A stretch of DNA of 64,000 nucleotides from Chitinophagaceae bacterium (GCA_020403425.1 JADBXR010000026.1:27943-91942); one strand, 5' to 3'; numbered from the stretch's first letter, positions 1 through 9,493 are shown. The notes: generated by a model not told the origin, from the letters alone. Numbers and translations: made by a program.

Positions 1-549
1 GCTTTTGCCAAAGCAGAAAGGTTGGCCGTTGCCGCTTCCAATGTGATCTTTGGCGATGTGGGTACTTATGTGATCGCCCTGATGATCATGGTATCGACCT
101 TCGGTTGTAACAACGGACTGATCCTGGCCGGCGCCCGTGTGTACTATACCATGGCACAGGATGGACTGTTCTTTAAAAAAGCCGGTACGCTCAATAAGAA
201 CGCTGTTCCTGAGTGGGCACTATGGGCACAATGTGTTGTGGCATCCCTGCTCTGTTTGAGTGGGAAATATGGCGACCTGCTGGATATGGTATCGTTCATC
301 GTGGTCATCTTTTATGTGCTCACGATCGCAGGTATCTTCATTCTGCGCAAAAAAATGCCAGGGGCAGAAAGACCTTATAAAGCATTCGGATACCCGGTAT
401 TGCCGGCTTTGTATATGTTGATGGGTATTGCGTTCTGTGTGATGCTGATCATTTATAAACCCAGTTTCACCTGGCCCGGTCTGATCATTACCCTGATCGG
501 TATTCCATTGTATTACCTGGCTGTGCGTAATTCAAAAAAAGAGGCATGA
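1..549 (+). CDS. APC-family amino acid permease, C-terminal part (5' end outside window)
   Basis: The reading frame is open from the first base, so this is the last 182 residues of a longer inner-membrane transporter. It has at least four hydrophobic helices, a loop with the sequence GARVYYTMAQDG, and a later loop with ERPYKAFGYPVLP. Both are typical of the amino acid-polyamine-organocation superfamily, which exchanges or imports amino acids. The stop codon overlaps the start of the heptose kinase gene, so the two are probably co-transcribed. Substrate cannot be read from this fragment. Confidence 0.85.
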   Translation, partial: AFAKAERLAVAASNVIFGDVGTYVIALMIMVSTFGCNNGLILAGARVYYTMAQDGLFFKKAGTLNKNAVPEWALWAQCVVASLLCLSGKYGDLLDMVSFIVVIFYVLTIAGIFILRKKMPGAERPYKAFGYPVLPALYMLMGIAFCVMLIIYKPSFTWPGLIITLIGIPLYYLAVRNSKKEA

Positions 550-1541
550 TGGATTTCAAAAAACTGTTCGCAGGTTTTTCCGATAAAAAAGTGGCCATTG
601 TTGGCGACCTGATGCTGGACACGTATTGGTGGGGTTCGGTAGACCGGATCTCTCCCGAAGCTCCCGTACCGGTCGTGGCCTTGAAAAAGAAAGAACTAAG
701 GGTGGGAGGCGCTGCCAATGTAGCCTTGAATACGGTATCGTTGGGGGCACAGACAACTGTATTTTCTGTCGTGGGGAAAGATGCCGATGGAAAAGAGCTG
801 ATGCGTTTACTGAATGAAAACCGTATCAATACCGCATACGTAGTAGCTGCCGAGAACAGGATCACCACCAACAAAACCCGCATCATGAGCCGTAACCAGC
901 AGATGATGCGGTTGGATGCAGAGATCACGGCAGATATCGATGCAGGGGACGAAACCCGGCTGATCAACCAGGTGGCCGCATATTTCAAAGCGGGCAGACC
1001 TGATATCCTGATATTCGAAGACTATAATAAAGGGGTACTGACCACCAGAGTGATCAGGGAATTGATCGCCTTGTGTAAGGAATATGGGGTAGCGACCAGT
1101 GTGGATCCCAAGAAGAAGAATTTTCTTTCTTTCCAGGGGGTCACCATTTTTAAACCCAACCTGAAAGAAGTAAAGGAAGGCTTGAACCTGTTGGATGACA
1201 CCGTAGATATGCAGACGCTCAGTCATATGCATAAAGGATTACAGTCACACCTGCAGCACGAAATATCATTTATCACTTTATCCGAAAAAGGGGTGTTTTA
1301 CCAGCAGGGTGATGAACAGAAACTGATCCCTACCCATGTCCGTAATATTGCGGATGTAAGCGGTGCCGGGGATACGGTGATAGCAGTGGCATCCCTTGTA
1401 TATGCCAGTACCCACAACATGCTGCTGGCCGCCGAAATGGCGAATATTGCCGGTGGACTGGTCTGCGAAGAAGTGGGCACCGCACCGATCGACCGGCAGA
1501 AGCTCTTGCATGAGTGCGAGCTGTTGTTGGGACGGCAGTAG
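546..1541 (+). CDS. rfaE1: D-glycero-beta-D-manno-heptose-7-phosphate kinase (RfaE domain I, PfkB family)
   Basis: A 331-residue PfkB-fold sugar kinase. The N-terminal VGDLMLDTYWWGSVDRISPE stretch is the signature of RfaE/HldE kinase domains. GGAANVA (residues 54-60) lines the sugar site, and SGAGDT carries the catalytic Asp at about residue 276. The enzyme phosphorylates heptose-7-phosphate at O-1 in the cytoplasm, on the route to ADP-heptose for lipopolysaccharide. The fused C-terminal adenylyltransferase domain of E. coli HldE is absent, so a separate RfaE2 protein is expected elsewhere. The start overlaps the permease stop by four bases. Confidence 0.9.
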   Translation: MMDFKKLFAGFSDKKVAIVGDLMLDTYWWGSVDRISPEAPVPVVALKKKELRVGGAANVALNTVSLGAQTTVFSVVGKDADGKELMRLLNENRINTAYVVAAENRITTNKTRIMSRNQQMMRLDAEITADIDAGDETRLINQVAAYFKAGRPDILIFEDYNKGVLTTRVIRELIALCKEYGVATSVDPKKKNFLSFQGVTIFKPNLKEVKEGLNLLDDTVDMQTLSHMHKGLQSHLQHEISFITLSEKGVFYQQGDEQKLIPTHVRNIADVSGAGDTVIAVASLVYASTHNMLLAAEMANIAGGLVCEEVGTAPIDRQKLLHECELLLGRQ

Positions 1542-1553
1542 TGAGACGTCATT

Positions 1554-1658
1554 CGTGAATCGTGAGGCGTGAGTGGTGAATGGGCAATGGTCAATTGTGA
1601 ACGGGCCGTTACATTGCCTACCCAATGACTACTCACTACTTACCACTCACGATTCACG
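1554..1658. repeat. Extragenic imperfect palindrome
   Basis: The gap between the heptose kinase and the asparaginase gene holds a long inverted repeat. The outer arms CGTGAATCGTGAG and CTCACGATTCACG are a perfect 13-base match, continued inward by imperfect GTGAGTGG/CCACTCAC-type pairing. It resembles repetitive extragenic palindromes common in Bacteroidota intergenic DNA. It could fold in RNA after the kinase stop codon, but no U-run follows. Confidence 0.6.
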
Positions 1659-1778
1659 CCCTAAACGTCCTGCAACAAATCCAGTCCGGGCTTGAACCTT
1701 CTCTAATGTTCCCGTTCAATAATTCGATTTTCTCAGTTGACTAAATATCTATTTTCGACCTCGATAAGCGAAAAAGAT

Positions 1779-2726
1779 ATGTCAGATTTTACCATTGTGT
1801 TACATGGCGGTGCAGGCACCATACTGAAGGAGGATATGACACCGGCTTTGGAACAGGCATACTGTGATGGCCTGCAGCAGGCGCTGGACCTGGGTTATGC
1901 TGTACTGGAGCAGGGCGGTACGGCCGTCAATGCCGTAAAAGCTGCCCTGGTGATACTGGAAGATAATGTGTTGTTCAATGCCGGAAGGGGTGCTGTATTT
2001 ACCAAGAAAGGGGTTCAGGAAATGGATGCAGCTATTATGGATGGGAGTGATCTGTCGGCTGGGGCAGTGGCAGGGGTACGTAACGTGCGCAACCCGATAG
2101 AACTGGCCACCGAAGTGATGCGAAACAGTAACCACGTTTTCCTGAGTGGTAAAGGGGCCAATGACTTTGCGATCAAACAGGGTGTGAAACTGGAGCCTGA
2201 TGAATATTTCTTCTCACAGTTCCGCTACGACCAGTGGAAAGCCATCCGCGATTCGGATACCTATTCTTTGGATCATACCAATCACCACCTGGAAGAACTC
2301 ATGCGCGACAAGAAGTTCGGAACTGTTGGGGCCGTTGCCTGTGACAGTAAAGGGAACCTGGCGGCTGCCACTTCTACGGGTGGTATGACCAATAAGAAAT
2401 ATGGACGCATAGGGGATAGCCCGGTGATCGGTGCTGGTACCTATGCCAACAATGCCACCTGTGCCATCAGCTGTACCGGTCATGGTGAAATGTTTATCCG
2501 AAGTGTTGCCGCATACGATGTGAGTTGTCTGATGGAATATAAGGGGCTGAGTTTACAGGAAGCCATGGATACCGTAGTGAACCGGAAATTGGTTGCGTTG
2601 CATGGCGAGGGAGGTATGATCGGTGTAGATGCCAAAGGGAACGCAGCCATGGTATTGAACAGTGCGGGAATGTATCGGGGTATGAAAAATAGTAAGGGTA
2701 TTACAGAAGTTTCTATCTATAAATAG
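1779..2726 (+). CDS. Isoaspartyl peptidase / plant-type L-asparaginase (Ntn hydrolase)
   Basis: This gene encodes a 315-residue Ntn-hydrolase precursor with the N-terminal VLHGGAG motif of the family. The precursor cleaves itself before the conserved Thr in GTVGAVA (Thr182 from this start), which then acts as nucleophile. SxGG-type motifs follow (ATSTGG). The enzyme removes isoaspartyl residues from peptides and hydrolyses L-asparagine. An upstream ATG at 1737 would add 14 residues, but the family start lies at MSDFTIVLHGG. No signal peptide is present. A rho-independent terminator follows. Confidence 0.9.
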   Translation: MSDFTIVLHGGAGTILKEDMTPALEQAYCDGLQQALDLGYAVLEQGGTAVNAVKAALVILEDNVLFNAGRGAVFTKKGVQEMDAAIMDGSDLSAGAVAGVRNVRNPIELATEVMRNSNHVFLSGKGANDFAIKQGVKLEPDEYFFSQFRYDQWKAIRDSDTYSLDHTNHHLEELMRDKKFGTVGAVACDSKGNLAAATSTGGMTNKKYGRIGDSPVIGAGTYANNATCAISCTGHGEMFIRSVAAYDVSCLMEYKGLSLQEAMDTVVNRKLVALHGEGGMIGVDAKGNAAMVLNSAGMYRGMKNSKGITEVSIYK

Positions 2727-2765
2727 GTATATTTGGTACAGGTCTATGAACATGAGAAAATAAAG

Positions 2766-2790
2766 GAGCTACCAGGGTAGCTCTTTTTTG
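2766..2790 (+). terminator. Rho-independent terminator after the asparaginase gene
   Basis: Eight-base-pair stem GAGCTACC/GGTAGCTC with a two-base loop, followed directly by a run of T. It separates the asparaginase gene from ispD. Confidence 0.8.
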
Positions 2791-2815
2791 TTAGTGCAAA
2801 ACAAGGAACGATATC

Positions 2816-3493
2816 ATGAAAAAATATGCAGTGATCGTGGCAGGTGGCAGTGGGCAAAGGATGGGAACATCCATACCCAAGCAATTCCTGCTGTTGCAGG
2901 GCAAACCCTTGTTATGGTATTCCCTGCAGGTGTTCCTGCAGGCTTTTGATGATCTGCAGATCATCCTGGTAGTACCGGGTGATAACCTGGCAGAAGGAGA
3001 ACGACTGGCAAAAGAACTGGATGGGAACACGCGCATCAGGGTGATCACAGGCGGCAGTACCCGTTTCCATTCCGTGCAGAATGGACTCGCATGCGTAACT
3101 TCCCCTTCCATTGTTTTTGTGCATGATGGTGTTCGCTGCCTGGTGAGCACGGACCTTATCCGTCGTTGTTACACACAGGCATTGGAAAAAGGAAGCGCCA
3201 TACCTGCCGTGGCAGCCACGGATAGCATAAGGGTCGTAGAGGGCGCAAGTCATCTTGTGATGGATAGAAACCGGGTCTGGATCATCCAGACCCCGCAGAC
3301 CTTCCGGAGTGAATTACTGCTTCCTGCTTTTCAACGGGATTATACCGAGGGTTTTACGGATGAAGCTACCGTAGTGGAGGCTTCGGGTGAAGCAGTTTAT
3401 TTAATTGATGGCGAATACACCAACATCAAAATCACAAGGCCGGTCGACCTGCTGGTTGCAGAAAGGATACTGGCAGACAGGTCATCTCTTTAA
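2816..3493 (+). CDS. ispD: 2-C-methyl-D-erythritol 4-phosphate cytidylyltransferase
   Basis: A 225-residue cytidylyltransferase with the nucleotide-binding signature VAGGSGQRMG followed by PKQF. It joins MEP to CTP in the non-mevalonate isoprenoid pathway. The motif VHDGVRCLV and the C-terminal FTDEATVVE / NIKITRPVDL blocks match IspD rather than MobA or KdsB. Length is normal for the family. The 3' end overlaps the convergent acyltransferase gene by about a dozen bases. Confidence 0.93.
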   Translation: MKKYAVIVAGGSGQRMGTSIPKQFLLLQGKPLLWYSLQVFLQAFDDLQIILVVPGDNLAEGERLAKELDGNTRIRVITGGSTRFHSVQNGLACVTSPSIVFVHDGVRCLVSTDLIRRCYTQALEKGSAIPAVAATDSIRVVEGASHLVMDRNRVWIIQTPQTFRSELLLPAFQRDYTEGFTDEATVVEASGEAVYLIDGEYTNIKITRPVDLLVAERILADRSSL

Positions 3494-4396
3494 CAATCGT
3501 AATGGCCAGGGCAGACGATTGTCATGGTAGTGAAAGTAGGGTTGCGCTACGGCACCGAATGATTCATAAAAATTTTTAACGCCGGGTAATTCAGAACCTT
3601 CCATATCCAATAATAAGGGTTGGCCGGAAAACTCCTGTATGATCCGATCGATCAGCCAATGATTGGCTTCTTTGTTACGTCCACCGGGGAGTGTGGTGTT
3701 CATCAGGTTATATATTCGGCGGTTGTCTTTCAGTAGTAATGCAATTGCCAGTAACTCGCCCTCCTGATCCCTTACGGATCGTACCAGGCATTGCTCTTTT
3801 TGTTGTAAGCTTTCGCCAAGCAGCTGGAAGCGTTGGTAGTCGGCAGCTTGTACCTGTTGCATCCTGGAGCCATACTGTTCCCGGTAATGAGTCACCGCTT
3901 CCTGTACACTGCCATGGCCATACACCAGGGACAGTTTTTCTGCTTTCCTGATATTCTCTTTCAGATCGCTCCTGTAATGATTCCTTATCTCTTCTGTGGG
4001 CCGTTCCAGCGGGATCACCAGATTGGTCCTGGCCGTCACCCGCACTGTTCCCAGCAAGTCCCTGTTCAGGAAATTAAAATGAATATCAGCATAGGAAACT
4101 GTGCTCCGTACCAGCAATAGTATTGTTTCGACCGAAACTGACCTGCTATCTCCCACGAGTCCCAATTGTTGAATGAATGCAGGGGTATAGGCATAACGGA
4201 CCCCCCATTTTTTACGCACCGGCAGGGGCATTACAGCTTCGTAATCATTGACCACGATCCCGTACCATTGTGTGCAGATAGCATCCAGGTAGGTGGTGGT
4301 GGCATAGATGAGCCCATTGGCCTGATCCCGTATACACTGGTCCCACAGCTGGTAACAGATATTGTGAGAAGGTAAAAGTTGAACGGTTGGTTTCAT
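3482..4396 (-). CDS. FemAB-like GNAT-fold acyltransferase
   Basis: A 304-residue cytoplasmic protein whose C-terminal half (GNAT-like segments LLAIALLLKDNRRIYNLMN and LLDMEGSELPGVKNFYESFG) matches FemAB/GNAT acyltransferases of Bacteroidota polysaccharide loci. LDMEGSELPGVKNFYESFGA is the usual late motif, in which a small-molecule acceptor is aligned. Substrate is unknown. It sits just downstream of the sugar transferase gene on the same strand, which suggests work on surface sugars or peptidoglycan. That role is inferred from position. Confidence 0.7.
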   Translation of the reverse strand: MKPTVQLLPSHNICYQLWDQCIRDQANGLIYATTTYLDAICTQWYGIVVNDYEAVMPLPVRKKWGVRYAYTPAFIQQLGLVGDSRSVSVETILLLVRSTVSYADIHFNFLNRDLLGTVRVTARTNLVIPLERPTEEIRNHYRSDLKENIRKAEKLSLVYGHGSVQEAVTHYREQYGSRMQQVQAADYQRFQLLGESLQQKEQCLVRSVRDQEGELLAIALLLKDNRRIYNLMNTTLPGGRNKEANHWLIDRIIQEFSGQPLLLDMEGSELPGVKNFYESFGAVAQPYFHYHDNRLPWPLRLLKR

Positions 4397-4435
4397 CAGG
4401 GGGAAAATACCGCAATATTTACAGGTGTGAAAGAT

Positions 4436-5809
4436 TTATTTTCCTTTGCCCGAGAGAATGATACGAAGGCTATGCATCATGATCTTGAAATCAAGCAGCA
4501 GAGAGGCATTCTCTATATAGATCAGGTCATATTCCATCCTTTCGATCATCTCGTCCACACTGGAAGCATAACCGAACTGCACCATACCCCAGGAAGTAAG
4601 ACCGGGTTTGGCCCGAAGCAGGTAGCGGTAGTAGGGGGTTCTTTTCATGATCTGATCGATGTATTCTTTTCTCTCAGGTCTTGGTCCGATCAGGCTCATA
4701 TCGCCCCTGATGATGTTCCATAATTGGGGCAACTCATCCAGCCGCCATTTACGCATGAATTTACCCCAGGGTGTGATCCGCGGGTCGTGATCACTGGACA
4801 GGGCGGGGCCGTCTTTCTCTGCATTCGCCACCATGCTTCTGAATTTGTAGATAGTGAAAGGTTTGCCTTTGTAACCGATCCTTTGCTGGCTGTATATGAT
4901 ACCGCCTTTTGATGAAAGGGCTGTTCGAATGGCGATGAATAGCAACAACGGACTTAACAGGATCAATGCTGTAACGGATAGGAGGAGATCGAACAGTCGT
5001 TTTACATTCTGTTCCCGGGCCGACAGGGCGCTGCTCTGGATATCGATCAGCATGGCACCCAGTACGTTGTTGGTCTTGACAGATCCTGAAAGAATATCGA
5101 TCGTGTCGGGCACCAGTTTGATGTCCACATCTTTCTGGGCCAGCCGGTTCACCAGTTCTTCCGTGAGCAGGTGTTGTTTCTTTTCCAGGGCAAGGATTAC
5201 TTTCTCTATCTGGTGTTTGTCGATCAGAAGTTCCAGTTGTTCTATTGTGCCCAGATGGGGCAGCCATTTGCCTAAACCGTTCCGGGTCTCGGGAGTGACC
5301 GTGATGAAACCGATGGTCTTAAAACCGAGATACCGATAGTTCTTATTGAGCTCCTTATACAGTTTTACGGCTTCCGGATTGTTGCCGATGATGAGGGTAT
5401 TGAAGACGATATCGCCTTTTTCGAGTGCGATCTTTACCTGGTATAATAGCAGGTTCCTGCCTAAAAAGACCAGTAGGGATTGCAGGGCAAAATAGAGCAG
5501 GAAGGAATTGACAGAAAAAGATCCATGACCGGGAACAAACCATAGGATTAGAAAGGATCCCAGGAAACTGTAGATCAGGGTTGAGGTGAATTCGTTCAGC
5601 CTTGATTTTTCATAGAGGGATTGGTTGTAATTGCCGGCAAATGCATACAGGATGATCCAGACCAGGCCCAGTGCCAGGCATCTGAGTATGGATATCTGTT
5701 CTGATCCAGCGGATAGATAGTAGTTGGAAAACAGCAGTAGGCCGGTAACAGAAAAAAGATAATCGCTGATAAGGTACCAGCTGATATTTTTTTTTCGGCT
5801 ACGCATCAT
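4436..5809 (-). CDS. Undecaprenyl-phosphate sugar phosphotransferase (WcaJ/WbaP-type initiating transferase)
   Basis: A 457-residue membrane enzyme. Several N-terminal helices and a central CoA-binding-like domain are followed by a bacterial sugar transferase domain from about residue 265 (KRLFDLLLSVTALILLSPLL). Conserved blocks GKPFTIYKFRSM, RKWRLDELPQLWN and SLIGPRPER are all present. It moves a hexose-1-phosphate to undecaprenyl phosphate, the first step of exopolysaccharide or O-unit assembly. The start overlaps the stop of the upstream oxidoreductase by one base (TGATG), so the two are translationally coupled. Confidence 0.9.
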   Translation of the reverse strand: MMRSRKKNISWYLISDYLFSVTGLLLFSNYYLSAGSEQISILRCLALGLVWIILYAFAGNYNQSLYEKSRLNEFTSTLIYSFLGSFLILWFVPGHGSFSVNSFLLYFALQSLLVFLGRNLLLYQVKIALEKGDIVFNTLIIGNNPEAVKLYKELNKNYRYLGFKTIGFITVTPETRNGLGKWLPHLGTIEQLELLIDKHQIEKVILALEKKQHLLTEELVNRLAQKDVDIKLVPDTIDILSGSVKTNNVLGAMLIDIQSSALSAREQNVKRLFDLLLSVTALILLSPLLLFIAIRTALSSKGGIIYSQQRIGYKGKPFTIYKFRSMVANAEKDGPALSSDHDPRITPWGKFMRKWRLDELPQLWNIIRGDMSLIGPRPERKEYIDQIMKRTPYYRYLLRAKPGLTSWGMVQFGYASSVDEMIERMEYDLIYIENASLLLDFKIMMHSLRIILSGKGK

Positions 5810-6783
5810 CAGACGAGAATACTGGTATTATTGATCTTCTCCAGTATCTGGTGGGCCACTTCCATGGCCAGGAAACCATCGATCTCACTCACGACCGTAG
5901 GTTTATTGTTGATGATCGAATCTACAAATGCTTCCAGTTCCAGTTTGATGGCATTGAGTGGCTGTACGGTAGGGTTGGCGATGGCGATGGTCTTTTTACC
6001 GTTCAGGGTATCTATGTCAAAGGAGAAGACATTGGTATCGTCCGGCTGTTTCAGTTTGATGATCTCTGTTTTCTTTTCCAGGAAATCGATCCCCACATAC
6101 GCGTCTTTCTGGAACAGACGCATCTTACGCATCTTCTTCATGCTGATGCGGCTGCTGGTGAGATTGGCCACACAGCCATTGTTGAATTCGATACGGACGT
6201 TGGCGATATCCGGCGTTTCTGTCATAACGGCTACGCCGCTGGCAGAAATATGTTTCACATCGCTTTTCACCAGGCTCAGGATAATGTCGATGTCGTGGAT
6301 CATCAGGTCCAGGATCACGCTTACTTCCGTTCCTCTCGGGTTGAATTGTGCCAGCCTGTGCACTTCAATGAACATGGGATTCAGCGGCATGTCCTTGATG
6401 GCCAGGTAAGCCGGATTGAAGCGCTCCACATGTCCCACCTGGAGTTTGATATTGGCTTCTCTCACCATGTTCACGATATCCCTTCCTTCCTGTATGGTAT
6501 GCGCAAGCGGTTTTTCTACAAATACATGTTTGCCTTTGCGGATGGCCTGCATGCAGATAGCGAAATGATGATCCGTGGGGGCAATGATATCGATGATGTC
6601 ACAGGCGTCCATCAGTTTGTCCTCATCCATGTATCTTTTCAGACCGTATTGCTCACTGACCGCTTTGGCATTCTCATTGTTGGGATCAAAAAAGCCCACC
6701 AGTTTCACCCCTTCGATCTCCTTCCAGTTGTTCAGGTGAAACTTACCCAGGTGGCCCACTCCAAAAACTCCTACTTTCAGCAT
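5809..6783 (-). CDS. Gfo/Idh/MocA-family NAD(P)-dependent oxidoreductase
   Basis: A 324-residue Rossmann-fold dehydrogenase. GVFGVGHLGKFHL at the N-terminus binds NAD(P), and the family EKP motif lies in VFVEKPLAHT. The second half holds HDIDIILSL, where the catalytic His/Asp region of sugar dehydrogenases is found. The likely substrate is a nucleotide sugar or inositol-type compound, because it is coupled to the initiating sugar transferase. The exact reaction is not deducible. Confidence 0.88.
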   Translation of the reverse strand: MLKVGVFGVGHLGKFHLNNWKEIEGVKLVGFFDPNNENAKAVSEQYGLKRYMDEDKLMDACDIIDIIAPTDHHFAICMQAIRKGKHVFVEKPLAHTIQEGRDIVNMVREANIKLQVGHVERFNPAYLAIKDMPLNPMFIEVHRLAQFNPRGTEVSVILDLMIHDIDIILSLVKSDVKHISASGVAVMTETPDIANVRIEFNNGCVANLTSSRISMKKMRKMRLFQKDAYVGIDFLEKKTEIIKLKQPDDTNVFSFDIDTLNGKKTIAIANPTVQPLNAIKLELEAFVDSIINNKPTVVSEIDGFLAMEVAHQILEKINNTSILV

Positions 6784-6873
6784 ATTGATGGCTTTTTTAT
6801 CAGGCGGTAAATATAATTATTCGCAGGCTTTTTGTCTTTGCCCGGACAAAGATGTGGATATCCTTTTGCCTCA

Positions 6874-8679
6874 TCAGGCAAAGTAATCCATGTTCTTTAC
6901 CTGGGTCAATCCACCGTGTGCCAGCAAGGTATTGGCACAGGCTTCCGCATGCGGCATCTCATAGCGGAAAAAGAAATGCAGGGTATGGATCTTGCTTTCG
7001 TAAAAAGCCTCTGTGTTCCGGCTGAAATCCTTTTTGGTTATCCTGTCCGCTGCTACCGTAGCCTGTTTCAGCCACTGCCAGCCGATCACTACATACGATG
7101 CCATTTCCATGAATACGGTGGCATCTGCCAGGTAAAGGTCGATCTCACCTTTTTGGGCAAAACGGGTAAGATGTCCCAGTACACTCTCGATCCGGTGTAA
7201 TTCCTGTACCAGTGTTTCCGCATGCTTTTGCAGTTCGGGGTATGCATTGGCCGATCGTATGGTTTGTTGGATCTCTTCGGCCAGGAATGCCAGTGCTTTT
7301 CCTTTCTCCATGGTCACTTTGCGGCCCAGCAGGTCGAGCGATTGAATACCGGTGGTTCCCTCGTAGAGCGACATGATCTTCAGGTCCCGATACAATTGCT
7401 GAACAGGAAAGTCGGTGGTATAGCCGTATCCTCCCAGGGTTTGTATGGCCAGCGCAGCGGACCGGCTTCCCTGTTCGGATGCATAGGTCTTTACAATGGG
7501 GGTCAGTATCTCCAGCAGCAGTTGGTGCCGCTGTTGTTCCTCCGCTTGGGTCACCTGTGTCAGGTCATATAGCCGGTTACATTCCATGGCCAGTGACAGG
7601 GCGCCTTCTGCAATGGCTTTCTGCGTGAAGAGCATGCGTTGCACATCCGGGTGATGGATGATGAGGGTAGGAGGCTGGGATGGGTCTTTTTCACTTGCCA
7701 GCCTGCCCTGTGGCCGCTCCATGGCATACTGCAGGGAAGCCTGGTAGGCGGCCATGGCTACCGATGCTGCACTTTGTCCCACGCTGATCCTGGCACCATT
7801 CATCATCTGGAACATATAGCTGAGTCCCTTGTGAGGTTCGCCCACCAGGTAGGCATGGCAGTCATCGTTGTCTCCGAACGACAGATGGGTAGTGGCGTAT
7901 CCCCTTTGTCCCATCTTCTGAAAATCGCCTGCACAGTGAACATCATTGTAGGTGAGGCTGCCATCAGCTTCTGGCCGGAACTTGGGTATGATGAACAGGG
8001 AGATGCCTTTTACACCCGCAGGGGCTCCCTGTATCCTTGCCAGGGTAAGGTGTACAAAATTCTCGCAGGCATCGTGCTCACCGCCGGATATAAAGATCTT
8101 TTGTCCTTTCACGGTATAATGGCCCTTGCCGGTAGGTGTTGCGGCAGAAACGATATCTGATAAGGAGCTGCCTGCCTGGGGTTCCGTCAGGGCCATGGTT
8201 CCCTGCCATTCACCGGAGAAGATCCTGGGCACATAGGTGGCGATCTGCTCAGCAGAACCGAAACTGGTGATCAGTCCGGCGGCACCTGCAGACAGACCGG
8301 TATATCCTTCTACTCCATTGTTGGCAGCCTGGAACAGGTGATGTCCTGTGCTGAAGATCATTTCCGGTAGTTGCATGCCGCCATGTTCGAAAGAAGCATA
8401 TCCGCCGATCCAGTGCTGTTCTGCCGCTTTCCGGATGATGGTCTGCAACTGCGGATGTGTTCTTACACCTCCTTTGCCGTCATACTGTGCGGGAGAGGCA
8501 TCCATCTCTTTGAAATACGGGAACATCTCCTGCTCGGCCAGCAGTTTGGCCGATTCAATGATCATCCATGCCTGCTCCCCATCCAGGTGCGAAAAACGCT
8601 CATGTGAAAACAGCTCTTCCACCCGGTGAACATCAAACAGCAAAAACCGCAGATGCTCCATACTCGTAAAACGTGCCAT
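6874..8679 (-). CDS. Acyl-CoA dehydrogenase with extended C-terminal domain
   Basis: About 601 residues from the ATG at MARFTSMEHLR; a GTG 33 bases upstream would add 11 residues. Family blocks are present: MALTEPQAGSSLSD (FAD/substrate contact), KGQKIFISGGEHD, and the C-terminal QTLGGYGYTTDFPVQQLYRD with LYEGTTGIQSLDLLGRK, which places the catalytic Glu. The long form resembles FadE5-like enzymes with an extra C-terminal domain. It oxidises acyl-CoA to 2-enoyl-CoA using FAD. The FabG-type gene upstream suggests a shared fatty-acid role. Confidence 0.88.
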   Translation of the reverse strand: MARFTSMEHLRFLLFDVHRVEELFSHERFSHLDGEQAWMIIESAKLLAEQEMFPYFKEMDASPAQYDGKGGVRTHPQLQTIIRKAAEQHWIGGYASFEHGGMQLPEMIFSTGHHLFQAANNGVEGYTGLSAGAAGLITSFGSAEQIATYVPRIFSGEWQGTMALTEPQAGSSLSDIVSAATPTGKGHYTVKGQKIFISGGEHDACENFVHLTLARIQGAPAGVKGISLFIIPKFRPEADGSLTYNDVHCAGDFQKMGQRGYATTHLSFGDNDDCHAYLVGEPHKGLSYMFQMMNGARISVGQSAASVAMAAYQASLQYAMERPQGRLASEKDPSQPPTLIIHHPDVQRMLFTQKAIAEGALSLAMECNRLYDLTQVTQAEEQQRHQLLLEILTPIVKTYASEQGSRSAALAIQTLGGYGYTTDFPVQQLYRDLKIMSLYEGTTGIQSLDLLGRKVTMEKGKALAFLAEEIQQTIRSANAYPELQKHAETLVQELHRIESVLGHLTRFAQKGEIDLYLADATVFMEMASYVVIGWQWLKQATVAADRITKKDFSRNTEAFYESKIHTLHFFFRYEMPHAEACANTLLAHGGLTQVKNMDYFA

Positions 8680-8710
8680 ACTATTCAATTTATTACTACT
8701 CTCAACAGTC

Positions 8711-8750
8711 ACTCATTCATTCATCCACTCATTCACTCATTCACTCATTA
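8711..8750. repeat. Short tandem 8-base repeat
   Basis: Five consecutive 8-base units of the type ACTCATTC (one degenerate) fill the short gap between the FabG-type gene and the acyl-CoA dehydrogenase gene. The array lies just upstream of the dehydrogenase start, so a change in unit number would alter the untranslated leader. Confidence 0.6.
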
Positions 8751-8755
8751 AATAA

Positions 8756-9493
8756 TCACCTCGCACTACCTCCATCTATCGTTAAACAAATGCCATTTAC
8801 ATAAGCGGCCTCATCAGACGCGAGGTAGAGATATCCATAGGCGATATCGAGTGGGCTGCCCCAATGACCCACGGGTATGAGGGGGATCATCTTCTGTTTG
8901 ACTTCCTCAGGGATGGCCTGGGTCATCTGTGTTTCTATGAATCCCGGGGCGATACAGTTAGCGGTGATGCCGAAGCGGCCCAGTTCCAGTGCCCACACTT
9001 TGGTCATACCGATAATGGCCGATTTGGTGGCCACATAATTCGTTTGCCCGTAATTACCCCTCAGTCCCACATTGGAAGACGCGGATACGATCCGACCATA
9101 CCCCCGTTGTTTCATGTGTTCAGCAACGATCTGTGTGCAGTTGAACACGCCGGTCAGGTTCACTGCGAGTACCTGGTCCCAATCATCCTGCCCCATTTTA
9201 AGCAGCGTTTTGTCTTTGGTGATGCCGGCATTGTTGATCAGGATATCTATTTTGCCGAACCGGGCTATCGTCTCAGTGGCAGCATCGGTCAAGTCCTCCC
9301 GGTCTGTTACGGATACCTGCTGGAACCATACTTTGTATCCTTCTGCAAGGAGCTTGTCCGCCAGTTCCTTTCCCGATGGCGTAACATCCCAGATGGCCAC
9401 AGACGCCCCTTCTTTGAGGAATAATTCCGTGGTGGCCAGTCCGATGCCGGCGGCACCCCCGGTGATCACGGCAACTTTATTGGCTAATCGCAT
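8756..9493 (-). CDS. SDR-family 3-oxoacyl-ACP reductase (FabG-like) / acetoacetyl-CoA reductase
   Basis: A 245-residue short-chain dehydrogenase. The nucleotide motif is GGAAGIG, NNAG appears in ILINNAGITKD, and the catalytic Ser-Tyr-Lys lies in SASSNVG and YVATKSA. The C-terminus VNGICLTIDGG is standard for FabG/PhaB. It reduces 3-oxoacyl thioesters with NADPH in the cytoplasm. Its position before the acyl-CoA dehydrogenase on the same strand points to fatty-acid metabolism. FabG versus PhaB cannot be separated by eye. Confidence 0.88.
   Translation of the reverse strand: MRLANKVAVITGGAAGIGLATTELFLKEGASVAIWDVTPSGKELADKLLAEGYKVWFQQVSVTDREDLTDAATETIARFGKIDILINNAGITKDKTLLKMGQDDWDQVLAVNLTGVFNCTQIVAEHMKQRGYGRIVSASSNVGLRGNYGQTNYVATKSAIIGMTKVWALELGRFGITANCIAPGFIETQMTQAIPEEVKQKMIPLIPVGHWGSPLDIAYGYLYLASDEAAYVNGICLTIDGGSAR

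Noticed and set aside
488..988. Minus-strand frame opposite the permease and heptose kinase genes
   Set aside because: It lies opposite two well-supported genes and has the low-complexity serine/threonine make-up of a shadow frame.
5851..6810. 319-codon plus-strand frame opposite the Gfo/Idh/MocA oxidoreductase
   Set aside because: It is a His/Phe-rich mirror frame of a gene with clear Rossmann and EKP motifs, so it is not coding.
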